DNA of 64,000 nucleotides from Paenibacillus sp. XY044. GTDB lineage: Bacteria > Bacillota > Bacilli > Paenibacillales > Paenibacillaceae. Below, piece by piece: positions 1-8,927 of this stretch. The notes beneath the pieces are model-generated. The model was not told the origin of the DNA. It made no database searches and was given only the letters and a program-made list of their open reading frames with translations. The DNA is taken from contig NZ_NQMO01000007.1 in NCBI RefSeq assembly GCF_002257645.1, positions 389,651 to 453,650 on the forward strand, written 5' to 3'. Every line of letters begins with the position of its first letter. The stretch's first letter is position 1. The translations under genes and the position numbers were made by a program.

Positions 1-232
1 TGGATAAATGTTCAATATCTTTAAGATTGCTGTCTATATTAAGACGCATTTGCTCCAGCATGCCGAGATTGGAGCGTTCCGCATTTGCTTTCATGATATG
101 TTCAATATTGGCATAGAAAACAAACCAGATGATGATGGGAAGCAGGAGCAGAAGACAATTGGATACGAGCATCCTGATGAATAGGCTTCTTCTTTTGCTT
201 CCGGCATTCTTTTTTCGGATGATTGAAAACAT
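1..232 (-). CDS. Membrane-anchored regulator or sensor kinase, N-terminal part
   Basis: This gene runs off the left edge; about 77 N-terminal residues are visible. The start at 232 follows an AGGAGG box (239-244). The protein begins with a basic stretch (KKNAGSKRR) followed by one strong transmembrane helix at about residues 20-42 (RMLVSNCLLLLLPIIIWFVF) and then an extracytoplasmic segment. This is how YesM-type sensor kinases and membrane-anchored AraC/YesN regulators begin. It lies directly downstream of a transporter operon, where such regulators usually sit. Kinase or AraC output cannot be decided because the C-terminus is missing. Confidence 0.75.
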   Translation of the reverse strand, partial: MFSIIRKKNAGSKRRSLFIRMLVSNCLLLLLPIIIWFVFYANIEHIMKANAERSNLGMLEQMRLNIDSNLKDIEHLS

Positions 233-251
233 TGCGATCCTCCTAGTATAG

Positions 252-292
252 AAAAGCTTGCTCAATCCCTATAATTCGGGAAGAGCAAGCTT
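252..292 (-). terminator. Hairpin between the permease gene and the regulator gene
   Basis: The arms AAGCTTGCTC (254-263) and GAGCAAGCTT (283-292) form a 10-bp stem, with a smaller TCCC/GGGA stem inside the loop. Read on the minus strand it is followed by TTTTC. It lies just after the permease stop and before the regulator start, so it probably dampens or ends transcription between them. Confidence 0.7.
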
Positions 293-326
293 ACTCCCTT
301 CGTTGGATGACCGATTCGTGTGACGA

Positions 327-1208
327 TCATTCTTTTAACGCACCGATCAGGACACCGTGCACAAAATACTTTTGCAGAAACGGATACAGGCATAATATCG
401 GGAGTGTGGATATGATAATCGTCGCATATTTGATCGTGATCCCGATGTCCAACCGATCTGAGGCTGCTGCATCGGTCGTCATGCTGTCCGTACTGTTCGA
501 GATCAGAATTTCACGGAGCACTAGCTGCAGGGGAAATAACTCCCGATCACGCAAATAAATCAATGCGCTAAAGTACGAATTCCAATGTCCTACCGCATAC
601 CACAAAATCATGACGGCAATAACGGGCATCGAGAGAGGAACAATAATCCTGCTCATAATGGTCCAGTCATTCGCTCCGTCGATCCGCGCGGATTCCTCCA
701 GACTTACGGGTACCGCTTGAAATGCGGTTCGCATAATAATTAAGTTAAATGAACTGACAGCCCCAGGCAAGAGAAGTGCCCAAGGCGTATCCAGCATGCC
801 GAGACTGTTAATCAGCAGAAAAGTTGGTATGAGCCCCCCATTGAACACCATCGTGATCACGATGATGAACATGATGGAATTGTTGAAATAGACGTTGCGG
901 CGAGAAAGGGCATAGGCTCCAAGCGTTGTCATGAATAAGTTGATTGCTGTACCGCCAGCGACATAAAAAATAGTGTTTCGGTAACCGGTCAGTATCATGG
1001 GATTATTCATTACGGCTTTATATGCCTCCAAGTTAAATCCGGTAGGGTAAAACAGCATGCCGCGAAATCGGGCCATTTCTGCAGGATCGCTCAAAGAGGC
1101 GAATAATACGTAAAGGAACGGGTAAAGCGTGACGAAGCAAAGCAGAATCATGAAGCATGTATTGACGCCGGCAAATATCCATTCACCCAGGCTGCGTTTG
1201 TAAAGCAT
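327..1208 (-). CDS. Carbohydrate ABC transporter permease, LplC/YtcP type
   Basis: Inner-membrane permease of a carbohydrate-uptake ABC transporter (MalG/LplC family). About six hydrophobic helices are visible. The cytoplasmic EAA-type loop reads EESARIDGA (about residues 171-179), the contact site for the ATPase. The C-terminus ends in the family's YPFLQKYFVHG-GALKE pattern. The start at 1208 is chosen because AAGGAGG (1215-1221) lies seven bases upstream; a longer frame from 1241 would overlap the previous gene and lacks a good RBS. It lies 13 bp after the partner permease in the order lipoprotein, LplB-like, LplC-like. No ATPase gene is present, as is usual for this family, which shares an MsmX-type ATPase. 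The substrate cannot be read from the sequence. Confidence 0.92.
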   Translation of the reverse strand: MLYKRSLGEWIFAGVNTCFMILLCFVTLYPFLYVLFASLSDPAEMARFRGMLFYPTGFNLEAYKAVMNNPMILTGYRNTIFYVAGGTAINLFMTTLGAYALSRRNVYFNNSIMFIIVITMVFNGGLIPTFLLINSLGMLDTPWALLLPGAVSSFNLIIMRTAFQAVPVSLEESARIDGANDWTIMSRIIVPLSMPVIAVMILWYAVGHWNSYFSALIYLRDRELFPLQLVLREILISNSTDSMTTDAAASDRLDIGITIKYATIIISTLPILCLYPFLQKYFVHGVLIGALKE

Positions 1209-1221
1209 ACCGTTCCTCCTT

Positions 1222-2184
1222 TTACCATAATTTATGTTCACTCACTCGTTTGCTAATGGAATTGGCGAGTACGATCAGAATGAAGCTGATGACCGAATTG
1301 AACAGCCCAACGGCAGCGGTATAACCGAAATCGGCTCCAAGGATACCTTTCCTGTATACATAGGTGGAGATGACATCGGCGGTCTCATAGGTTATCGGAT
1401 TGTACATTAGGATAATTTTCTCACTCCCGACGGAAAGCATGGATCCAATATTGAGGATGAGCATGATCACAATGGTTGGCATAATTCCGGTTAAGGTAAT
1501 ATGCAAGGTTTGTTTCCATCGTCCTGCTCCGTCAATCCGGGCCGCATCATAAAGCGTCGGATCGATATTGGCAATGGATGCGAGATAGATGATAGAGCCC
1601 CATCCGATTCCCTGCCAGATGCCCGAGGAAATGTACATGAACCGAAACCAACCCGGCTCCTGCATGAAGGCAATCGGTTTAAGTCCAATCATGGAGAGAA
1701 GGTTATTAACCAGACCGTCGCGCGCAAAGAAATCGATCATCATCCCTACCACAACGACGATGGAGATAAAGTGCGGGAGATAGCTTATCGTCTGTACGAT
1801 CCGTTTAAAAAAGCCCTTGCGAATTTCATTCAGCAGTAACGCAAGGATAATCGAAGCGGGAAATGCAAACAGCAATTCATAAATATTGATCAACAAGGTA
1901 TTCCGAATCAGTCTCCAAAAATAGTAATTTCCAAAAAAGCTTTTAAAATGGTCGAAACCAACCCACGGACTTCCCCAAATTCCGTCTGCAAGCCCGTAAT
2001 CTTTAAAAGCAATTTGCAGACCATACATAGGTCCGTAATGAAAAACGATATAATAGGCAAGAACGGGCAGCAGTAAAAGATAAATGTAGCGGTTCCGGAT
2101 GATGTCCCTTTTAATCATGCTCCATTTCGTGTCTGCCCGGTTCCCCGTTGCCGTCGTTACGATATTTCCCTGCACATTAGGCAT
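1222..2184 (-). CDS. Carbohydrate ABC transporter permease, LplB type
   Basis: First permease of the pair (MalF/LplB family), 320 residues, close to the family norm. It has an N-terminal helix (YIYLLLLPVLAYYIVF), the conserved GPMYGLQIAFKDY segment, and the EAA-type loop DAARIDGA at 213-220. The start at 2184 is preceded by AAGAAGGAG. It lies 70 bp after the binding-lipoprotein gene and 13 bp before the second permease, so the three form one operon. It should form a heterodimeric membrane channel with the 327-1208 product for importing an oligosaccharide. Confidence 0.93.
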   Translation of the reverse strand: MPNVQGNIVTTATGNRADTKWSMIKRDIIRNRYIYLLLLPVLAYYIVFHYGPMYGLQIAFKDYGLADGIWGSPWVGFDHFKSFFGNYYFWRLIRNTLLINIYELLFAFPASIILALLLNEIRKGFFKRIVQTISYLPHFISIVVVVGMMIDFFARDGLVNNLLSMIGLKPIAFMQEPGWFRFMYISSGIWQGIGWGSIIYLASIANIDPTLYDAARIDGAGRWKQTLHITLTGIMPTIVIMLILNIGSMLSVGSEKIILMYNPITYETADVISTYVYRKGILGADFGYTAAVGLFNSVISFILIVLANSISKRVSEHKLW

Positions 2185-2254
2185 GGCTTACTCCTTCTTT
2201 GAACACTGGTGAACGGCAAGCCACTAGCTTTCCGTCACCAGTTTAGTAGGCATT

Positions 2255-3847
2255 TTAGCGGTTGTTGTAGCGTTCCAATCCGGATTGCTGCATTTTGATC
2301 GCTTCATCGATTCCCATGCTTTTCAATGTAGCGACATACTCATCGAACTTATTTAACGATTCTGAGCCCATAATGAATTTAACGATCATTTCATTTTTGT
2401 ATGTGTCAATATCGTTCATGATCGAGGCATATCGGCTATTGTCTTCCCTGGCGATGGTGATCGGAGGCATTCTATTTTCATTCGAAGGTTCTGCCCAGAC
2501 TGTTAAAGCCTCTTGCTGCTCCGGTCTGGCCGCATATTGCTCCATATAGCGTACATCCTGCAAGAACGGACCGGCATCAGCGGACAAGACATGCTTTTTA
2601 AGGGATTGGGCAAGCGGCAATCCATCCGGATTTTTCATGACGGAGTCCGTGTACTTCGGATAACCGTTATCCATCGTATAGGATACGCCTTCTTTACCGA
2701 AGTTCATGATCATTCGTCCTTCTTCACTATAGAAGTAATCGAAGAATTTTACGGTTTCTGCGACGTGCTTGTTGCTTCCGGTAATCGCAGTGAAGATGCC
2801 TACAATCTGATTATCCATTTGACCGAATATCGGTTTATCGCCAGATTTTAATGTCGGATAGGGTGTGGCAACAAGCTTGAATTGCGGTTCCTTAGGCTCC
2901 ATTAAATCCATAAACCTGCCCAAGCCACCGCCTACAGCCATAACAGCCGCACCGACCTGATCGCCTGTCATTTTGGCATCGTACATTTTGCTGTCATTGG
3001 CTGCAAAGTCTTTGTCCAGCAGGCCCTCGTTGTACCAACGGTTCATGGTTTCCAGGTATTGCTTATATTCAGGTTGAATGGGGCCATATTTGACCGTATT
3101 TCCTTCGTGATAGAAGCCGTTCGGGATTCCAAAAACGCCAGTAAAAGCAAGCTCGCCTGCTCCGATCATGATCGGAATCTCATCCGCTTTTCCGTTGCCG
3201 TTGGGATCTTTTTCTTTAAACGCTTTCAAAACCGTGTACCATTCGTCGATGGTTTTAGGAATAGGCAAACCCAACTTGTCCAACCAATCTTTACGTATAA
3301 CCGGGCCGTCGTGGGTTTGCAGTTTTCTAACGGGGCGGATGAACGGGAAGCCGATGATATCACCTTTGTCAGTAGAGGCTTGCCTTCTCCATTCCGGGTT
3401 CTCGTCCAGCAGCTTTTTGAAGTTAGGCGCATCATCCAAATAGTCGTTTAATGGAATGATCTTACCATCCTGAATCGCTTTTTGTGCGCCTCCCGGATAA
3501 TTATTCCACGAATACTCAACGACGTCTGGCAGCGATTTCGAGGCCATCATCAAGTTGAATTGTTCACCGCCTTGGCCTTGGGCCGGGTGTTGGTAATCGA
3601 TTGTGACACCGGTGTTTTTTTCGATTTCTTTAATAGCGGTAATCTCTCCATAGCTCTTCATAATGGCCGCTGCGTCCTTATGCATCTCTTTCCAATATGA
3701 TAAGTGGCTCAAAGGTTGGGTTGACTCAGCGGATTTCGTACTCCCCTTTGGCATCTCATCACTGCTGCAGCCGGCTATCGCTGTGGCGGCTAGCCCCAAA
3801 CATAAAACGGGCACAAGCTTATTGATTATTTTCCTGCTCATCTGCAT
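2255..3847 (-). CDS. Extracellular solute-binding lipoprotein, LplA type
   Basis: Binding component of the transporter, 530 residues, anchored outside the membrane. The signal peptide ends in the lipobox AIAGC with the acylated cysteine at residue 27. The mature part has the family features of type 2 carbohydrate-binding lipoproteins, including a calcium-loop-like DPNGNGKADEIP segment near residue 213. The start at 3847 has GAGGAGG about 11 bases upstream; a second ATG two codons later is possible. It is the first gene of the operon that continues to 327. The sugar is unknown; this family usually binds plant or microbial oligosaccharides. Confidence 0.92.
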   Translation of the reverse strand: MQMSRKIINKLVPVLCLGLAATAIAGCSSDEMPKGSTKSAESTQPLSHLSYWKEMHKDAAAIMKSYGEITAIKEIEKNTGVTIDYQHPAQGQGGEQFNLMMASKSLPDVVEYSWNNYPGGAQKAIQDGKIIPLNDYLDDAPNFKKLLDENPEWRRQASTDKGDIIGFPFIRPVRKLQTHDGPVIRKDWLDKLGLPIPKTIDEWYTVLKAFKEKDPNGNGKADEIPIMIGAGELAFTGVFGIPNGFYHEGNTVKYGPIQPEYKQYLETMNRWYNEGLLDKDFAANDSKMYDAKMTGDQVGAAVMAVGGGLGRFMDLMEPKEPQFKLVATPYPTLKSGDKPIFGQMDNQIVGIFTAITGSNKHVAETVKFFDYFYSEEGRMIMNFGKEGVSYTMDNGYPKYTDSVMKNPDGLPLAQSLKKHVLSADAGPFLQDVRYMEQYAARPEQQEALTVWAEPSNENRMPPITIAREDNSRYASIMNDIDTYKNEMIVKFIMGSESLNKFDEYVATLKSMGIDEAIKMQQSGLERYNNR

Positions 3848-4226
3848 AAATCGTAGCTCCTCCTCAAATTTAGATGTGCTTTTGCCATATCCAGCATAAA
3901 GGATCGTTGTTTTTTCCGAAATCGCACAAAATCAGAAAAGGGTTGCCGTTATTAAGATCATGTACTGGCGAAAATAAAACTAAGTCGACCATATTAAAGA
4001 ATGGAGACCTTGAAGAATGATTTGATGACACAAAACATGAAATAAAAAAAGCCTGAATATCAAGCTTTGCTCAGTGCCTTCCGCAGATTGAAAAGTATTG
4101 AATTTTGCGATGATTTGTTCTAAAACATACAAAACAAGCCGAAGTTCGTCAACCTCACTTTCGGCTTGTTTTATTTCATGGTTTTAATTGTGTGGGTATT
4201 ATAGATTGCTGTATCAGGAGAGGATG
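3848..4226. other. Intergenic region upstream of the transporter operon
   Basis: No gene is supported here. The stretch should hold the promoter of the minus-strand lipoprotein operon and, at its right end, the terminator for the remnant at 4227-4617. A weak AAAGC/GCTTT hairpin followed by seven T on the minus strand lies near 4045-4068. Confidence 0.6.
4131..4174. terminator. Bidirectional-type terminator hairpin
   Basis: The arms AACAAGCCGAA (4133-4143) and TTCGGCTTGTT (4160-4170) form a perfect 11-bp stem. It is flanked by A-rich sequence on the left and TTTTATTT on the right, so it could work in both directions. It lies about 50 bp downstream of the broken metallo-hydrolase gene. Confidence 0.75.
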
Positions 4227-4617
4227 TCAAAGGATTATGCGTTGACCATGCCCAGGGAATAACTCGGTTTCGTTTGTACTTCTTAATCGTGACCAACTTG
4301 TAACAACCTGCTCATTAGAATGGTTACTGAAGGGCAAATCACCCGTAAAAATACCCAACCCATCGATAACAATACTTATGGAATCATCCGAGTGACCTGG
4401 TGTATGAAGAATATATCCGGGAATCCCAAATTTTTTAAAGAAGATGGCTTTATCATTTTCATTGATTATATTATGGGCTTCCACTCTTATTTCTTTTGGA
4501 GAACTTTTTCATGGACTCATTTGCAGATTTAAGAAAACCTTCAACTCTATGCCCTTTTTTTGAGCTTGCTGCACTATATTCTGCATAGACTCCCCCCTTC
4601 GTGAATGATTATCGAAA
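4227..4617 (-). pseudogene. Broken metallo-beta-lactamase-fold hydrolase
   Basis: The C-terminal part (4227-4484 frame) carries MBL-fold motifs: HTPGHSDDSIS, the FTGD metal-bridging aspartate and FPGHG near the end. Upstream coding sequence continues in another frame (GVYAEYSAASSKKGHRVEGF), which fits the helix that follows the missing HxHxDH motif. The two frames join if one extra base is removed near 4505-4515, an A/T-rich spot. The N-terminal half with the first metal ligands is absent. The gene is therefore both truncated and frameshifted and is unlikely to make an active enzyme. The family assignment rests on the C-terminal motifs only. Confidence 0.7.
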
Positions 4618-4682
4618 GGATCTGAATCGACTCCCTCTGAATCCATTTTAAAGGTTGACGCAGCGTAAAGGTCAAGAACCCG

Positions 4683-5546
4683 TTAGCTTCTTAGCATGGT
4701 ATTTTGAATAAATTCCTTTATTGCCACTGCGACTTGCTCAGGCTGTTCTTCCGCTGAAAAATGCCCGCAATTCTCGATGACCTTGGCATGGATATTTTGC
4801 AGGCCGTTTTCTCTAAATCCAGCAAGATATTTTTCAATATTGGTGCGTTCATCCGATCCTCGCAAGTAAAGAACCGGCGTTGACACGATATCATTTTTTG
4901 ACGCGGCATTATCTTTTTCATCTTCCTGGAAACTTCTGTATAAATCAAACCCTGCTTTCAATGCGTCTAAACGGGAATAGGCATCGGCATATGATTTCCT
5001 GCGAGCATCACTCAATTTTTTGCCTTTTCCGGCTAACACATCATAGAAATAGGAGAAATAAGGAAGTTCTTTACCTGAAATCAGTATCTCCGGCAATTCA
5101 GGTACGTTATGAAATGCAAAATGCCAGATATAAGGATTACTTTTCACTTCGTTCCATGGATCAACACCAGGAATGGCGACATTCATAATTACCGCGCGCG
5201 AAAGCCTGTCAGAAAAGCTCTTCAGGAAGGCATACGCCACCTGGCCTCCGGCATCACACCCTACTAAAGTGACATCGTACAAAATCATACAATCCATAAC
5301 CCCTCGAACATACTCTGCTATATTGCGTTTGCTGTATGACTGCAAAGGAATTACTGAATTCCCGATACCGGGAATGTCGATAGCGATAACATGGTACTCA
5401 TCGGCCAACCTATTCATCACTTCTTCAAATTCCAGCCAACAGGTCGGCCAACCGTGAATAAAAAACACCGTCGGCTTTGATAAGGAACCGGCTTCGACCA
5501 CATGGATCGGGACTTCTTTGACAATAACTTCCCTGTGTGTAAACAA
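4683..5546 (-). CDS. Alpha/beta hydrolase, epoxide hydrolase/dehalogenase-like
   Basis: A 287-residue cytoplasmic alpha/beta hydrolase. The oxyanion-hole motif HGWP lies at 31-34. The nucleophile elbow reads VGCDAGG with aspartate 98 as the likely nucleophile, not serine. The catalytic histidine is near 262 (ENCGHFSAEEQP). An aspartate nucleophile with HGxP is the pattern of epoxide hydrolases and haloalkane dehalogenases rather than esterases. The gene stands alone, with a remnant on one side and a DinB gene on the other. The substrate is unknown. Confidence 0.85.
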   Translation of the reverse strand: MFTHREVIVKEVPIHVVEAGSLSKPTVFFIHGWPTCWLEFEEVMNRLADEYHVIAIDIPGIGNSVIPLQSYSKRNIAEYVRGVMDCMILYDVTLVGCDAGGQVAYAFLKSFSDRLSRAVIMNVAIPGVDPWNEVKSNPYIWHFAFHNVPELPEILISGKELPYFSYFYDVLAGKGKKLSDARRKSYADAYSRLDALKAGFDLYRSFQEDEKDNAASKNDIVSTPVLYLRGSDERTNIEKYLAGFRENGLQNIHAKVIENCGHFSAEEQPEQVAVAIKEFIQNTMLRS

Positions 5547-5705
5547 ACCTTATCACTCCTTTTAAATTATCTGATCACCTCACGATCATAGCATTCAAAA
5601 GTTGACAACGGATTGTCATGGTATTACGCCGTTGCGGCGGTGATATGAAACATATGGATCAAATCGTCGAGCACTGCGTAACTTACCGAATGTATCTCCA
5701 TGAAA

Positions 5706-6179
5706 TCACAAAGGTTTAACGAGGTTCATTTTCGGCGGGATATACCCAAGCTGCCTGCCCATTTTTACAATCTGTCCTCTATGATGAAATTCGTGGGTGA
5801 TGGTATGCGTAAAAAGCCATAATTCGGTTAACTCTACGCTGTCACTCTGCCAAGATGCTTGAATGGCAGGATCCCATTTATTTTTAAATTCATTCAGAAA
5901 TTCATGAACCAGCGCGTCCGTTTCCTTAAACACTTCACGCATTTCCTGTACATTGTCAACGGATTCCGGTTTTATATTGGGAAGTGATTTTCCAAGGGCA
6001 CGACTCCCCAGCCATACCCTATAACAATCGGCTACATGAGCATGCAGACTGCGGATAGAAACTCCGCCTAAGGTTTCAACTTCTTTAACATAATCAGTGG
6101 GGGACATCATTTCGCAATAACGAAATAATGGTTCCCTAGTGCGTTGGACCAATTCATACTGGCTTTCAAATATATCCAT
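5706..6179 (-). CDS. DinB family protein
   Basis: A 157-residue four-helix-bundle protein of the DinB/YfiT-like group. The likely metal ligands are histidines 48, 129 and 133, in LHAH and THTITHEFHHRGQI. Members are metal-dependent and several act as thiol transferases (for example bacillithiol S-transferases), but this one cannot be given a reaction. A GGGAGCGAGAAG RBS precedes the start at 6179. It is monocistronic. Confidence 0.85.
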   Translation of the reverse strand: MDIFESQYELVQRTREPLFRYCEMMSPTDYVKEVETLGGVSIRSLHAHVADCYRVWLGSRALGKSLPNIKPESVDNVQEMREVFKETDALVHEFLNEFKNKWDPAIQASWQSDSVELTELWLFTHTITHEFHHRGQIVKMGRQLGYIPPKMNLVKPL

Positions 6180-6357
6180 CTTCTCGCTCCCTTTTGGACA
6201 TTCATTGATCCGCCTTCCCCGGCGGCATAGAATTTTTTTCTGTTAAGTTCGGAATAACGACCTCTAATATAGACTTAACAGATCTATAATAACTATTATT
6301 CTTCATCACTTCAAGGATAAAGATCAGAGCAAGCTTCGCTCTTAAATCGACCGTATA

Positions 6358-6426
6358 TAGAAAACACCTCCTCATCCTAAGTGGGCTACTTGCTAACCAC
6401 AATTTAGCGATGAAGAGGTGTTTCTA
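6358..6426. repeat. Long imperfect inverted repeat
   Basis: The left arm (6358-6376) and right arm (6409-6426) are complementary over about 18 bases with one mismatch and one bulge; the shared core is ACACCTC/GAGGTGT. The loop contains further complementarity (GTGG/CCAC). No T-tract follows on either strand, so it is not a plain terminator. It lies downstream of the stalk-domain gene (stop 6476) and upstream of DinB. Confidence 0.6.
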
Positions 6427-6475
6427 TCAGGAGACGGTATTCACTTTTTGGATATGAATGTACACAAGCAGCTTC

Positions 6476-7702
6476 TTATTTCATGTCCTGCCAGCTTTTG
6501 AAATCGTGAATAGCGAAGCCGGCGTAGCTTGCATAGTGCGCCAATTGATTATGGGCGGACTGCAGCTCTTTGTCCATCACATCGCTGCTCATGGAATAGA
6601 ATGATACACGCGGACCCTCATTGCTTTTAACCGTTTCTACAGCAATAACAATCTTCTTGTTCAGCGTGGAGGCTTCTCTCAGCATGGCCTGCGCATTTTC
6701 CACAATTCCATTGCCGCCTAACGCATGATTCCGATAATTCATGATGACGAGGGAATCGAACTTCTCCAGCATCCATGCGCTCATGCTGTAATTCTTCCCC
6801 GGTACTTTAATCGTATTCAGCCAATACGGAACGTCGATCGCAATTTTCAAGTCGCTCCCTTTAGTCTCGTTCTCGATCAGTCTCAAATTGTCCATCCAGC
6901 TTTCAAGGAGCTTCTTATTGTCCGTCGTCCATTCGCTTAGCCCATAAGGTTCAATATCGAAATGCAGTCCCGCAAAGCTCGCTTCCGGGCCAACAGAGGA
7001 ATTATAGCTTTTAACCCACGCTATAAATTTTTGAATATCCTCCTGCGCAGACTTCTTGGCCCATTCGGGACGACCCTCAAGTGCCTCCACTTGGATTCCT
7101 TCGCCCTTGGCTTTTCGAATAAAACTCTCATACATTGCCGGATCTAGATCTACATCAACTTGAAGGTAAATCGATGTTACACCTTTTATTCTTGCGAAGT
7201 TTATAATTTTATCTTGATCCTGTTTCAGGATGTAACTGTCCCATATCCATGTTCCTTTCGGAACACGGGCCACTGAAGACATGATGCTCACCTGATTGCG
7301 CGTGGGCTGCCAATCCACAATGGAGTGCAAGGCTTCACTGATAAAGCGCAGTGGAACCATCGTGCGGCCATTTTTAAGCACCGCCGCCCCCTCAAAATCC
7401 ACTCTTTTTCCATTCACCAGTGCATAATTATGGCCAATCACCAAAATAATGATGTCACGGTTAAGCGAGATCGTGATTTGTTTTAAATTTCCGTTCCATT
7501 TCGTAGTAGCTCCAAGCTTGTCGGATACAAAAGCAAGTGGAACCATCGTAAGGTTGGATTTCTGATCGACGTAGGGGTGCCCATCTGGGAATTGCACTTC
7601 ACGCCCATCCACGGATACATGGACTTCAGAAGCGTAGATCGCGGGGGTAAACGCAGCTAAACTAAGGATGATAGCTAGCGTGCATACTAACAATTTTCTC
7701 AT
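6476..7702 (-). CDS. Secreted stalk-domain protein with glycosidase-like C-terminus
   Basis: A 408-residue exported protein. A signal peptide (MRKLLVCTLAIILSLAAFTP) is followed at about 27-145 by a copper-amine-oxidase N-terminal (stalk) domain, with the duplicated pattern MVPLAFVSDKLG and MVPLRFISEALH. In bacilli this domain is a wall-associated module and does not indicate oxidase activity. Residues 150-408 look like a TIM-barrel glycosidase-type domain: an FAGLHFDIEPYG strand with acidic residues, then DVPYW and VIMNYR strands. The role may be glycan binding or hydrolysis at the cell surface. An AAGGAAG RBS precedes 7702. Monocistronic. Confidence 0.8.
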   Translation of the reverse strand: MRKLLVCTLAIILSLAAFTPAIYASEVHVSVDGREVQFPDGHPYVDQKSNLTMVPLAFVSDKLGATTKWNGNLKQITISLNRDIIILVIGHNYALVNGKRVDFEGAAVLKNGRTMVPLRFISEALHSIVDWQPTRNQVSIMSSVARVPKGTWIWDSYILKQDQDKIINFARIKGVTSIYLQVDVDLDPAMYESFIRKAKGEGIQVEALEGRPEWAKKSAQEDIQKFIAWVKSYNSSVGPEASFAGLHFDIEPYGLSEWTTDNKKLLESWMDNLRLIENETKGSDLKIAIDVPYWLNTIKVPGKNYSMSAWMLEKFDSLVIMNYRNHALGGNGIVENAQAMLREASTLNKKIVIAVETVKSNEGPRVSFYSMSSDVMDKELQSAHNQLAHYASYAGFAIHDFKSWQDMK

Positions 7703-7854
7703 AGGTGACTTCCTTATCTTATTAAATTTGTTCTTTGTTCTTTACGTCCCTGTGCACGCATTGTCGCACAATGAAATTATACGGTATGTAATAATTGGTA
7801 ACAAGCTCAACAGGTCAATCGATGTTCGGAATTACTTTATTTATTATAGAGGGC

Positions 7855-7900
7855 AAAAAAGGAGTGGCACAAAGTTCCAATTTCTACTTTGTGCCACTCC
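7855..7900 (-). terminator. Rho-independent terminator of the aldo/keto reductase gene
   Basis: A perfect 15-bp stem (7861-7875 with 7886-7900) with a 10-base loop is followed by six T on the minus strand. It lies 17 bp after the stop of the 7917-8927 gene. Confidence 0.92.
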
Positions 7901-7916
7901 TTAATAAGCCTCCTAT

Positions 7917-8927
7917 TTATTTTACGCTGATGGGTAGTGGTGCATTAGGCGCTACCAGTTTCTGTTCGCGCATTTCGTCCCAGAATGCTGCCGGAATCAC
8001 TGTGTTCAATGCAGCTTTGTCTTCAGCAATTCGTTCAGGTCGACTAGCACCAGGAACGACAGCAGCAACTGCCGGATTAGCCAGTGAAAATTGTAAAGCA
8101 GCAGCCTTGATGCTGATTTGATGGCGATCTGCAATATTTTTGATTTTCTCAACTTTTGCAATAATTTCTGGTGACGCTTTTTGATATTCAAAGTGGGTAC
8201 CTCCAGCAAGAACACCCGAACTATATGGACCACCTACGACAATGTCCATATGATGTTTTTCAGCTGCAGGCATGACTCGTTGTAACGCACGCTCATGGTC
8301 TAATAATGTGTAACGACCGGCCAGCAAGGATACATCTGGTTTTGCTTCTTCCAATTCCAGCATGAGTTCAATCGATTCTACTCGGTTTACTCCGAGTCCC
8401 CAACCCTTAATAACTCCTTCTTCACGTAAACGTGTGAGCGCACGGAATGCCCCAGTTCGGGCAATCTCAAAATGCGAAATCCACTCATCCCCATAAAAGT
8501 CCTGCGCTAAATCATGAATATAAACAAAGTCCAGACGATCGGTTTTTAAACGTTTCAAACTCTGCTCGATCGAGCGAAGGGTTGCATCCGCGCTGTAGTC
8601 ATTAATCATTTTATTTTTACGGCCGAATTCGAACAATCCCCCTTTTTCTCCTAAATCCCGTACAGAAGGATCTTCCAATTCATCTGAAATAGTTCGACCA
8701 ACTTTTGTGCTTAAAACATATTCATCACGATTTCTTTTCGACAGTGCTTCACCAAGACGGATCTCGGCCAAGCCGGAACCATAAAGTGGAGCTGTATCAA
8801 AGTAACGAATACCACTCTCCCAAGCAGCATCCACGGTTGCCATTGCTTCTTCTTCGGGGATATTGCGGTACATATTCCCAAGTGGTGCCGTGCCAAAACC
8901 AATTTTTCCTTGCAGTATATTTCTCAT
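7917..8927 (-). CDS. Aldo/keto reductase
   Basis: A 336-residue NAD(P)H-dependent oxidoreductase of the aldo/keto reductase superfamily (TIM barrel). The catalytic tetrad is visible: D44, Y49, K75 and H139, in RYFDTAPLYG, STKVGR and DFVYIHD. It resembles the L-fucose/D-threo-aldose dehydrogenase branch, which has the same GTAPLGN start. It reduces or oxidises small carbonyl or sugar substrates in the cytosol. The gene is monocistronic with a strong terminator. Confidence 0.92.
   Translation of the reverse strand: MRNILQGKIGFGTAPLGNMYRNIPEEEAMATVDAAWESGIRYFDTAPLYGSGLAEIRLGEALSKRNRDEYVLSTKVGRTISDELEDPSVRDLGEKGGLFEFGRKNKMINDYSADATLRSIEQSLKRLKTDRLDFVYIHDLAQDFYGDEWISHFEIARTGAFRALTRLREEGVIKGWGLGVNRVESIELMLELEEAKPDVSLLAGRYTLLDHERALQRVMPAAEKHHMDIVVGGPYSSGVLAGGTHFEYQKASPEIIAKVEKIKNIADRHQISIKAAALQFSLANPAVAAVVPGASRPERIAEDKAALNTVIPAAFWDEMREQKLVAPNAPLPISVK

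Noticed and set aside
6202..6402. 66-codon frame covering the long inverted repeat
   Set aside because: No RBS at the start and part of it is one arm of the inverted repeat.
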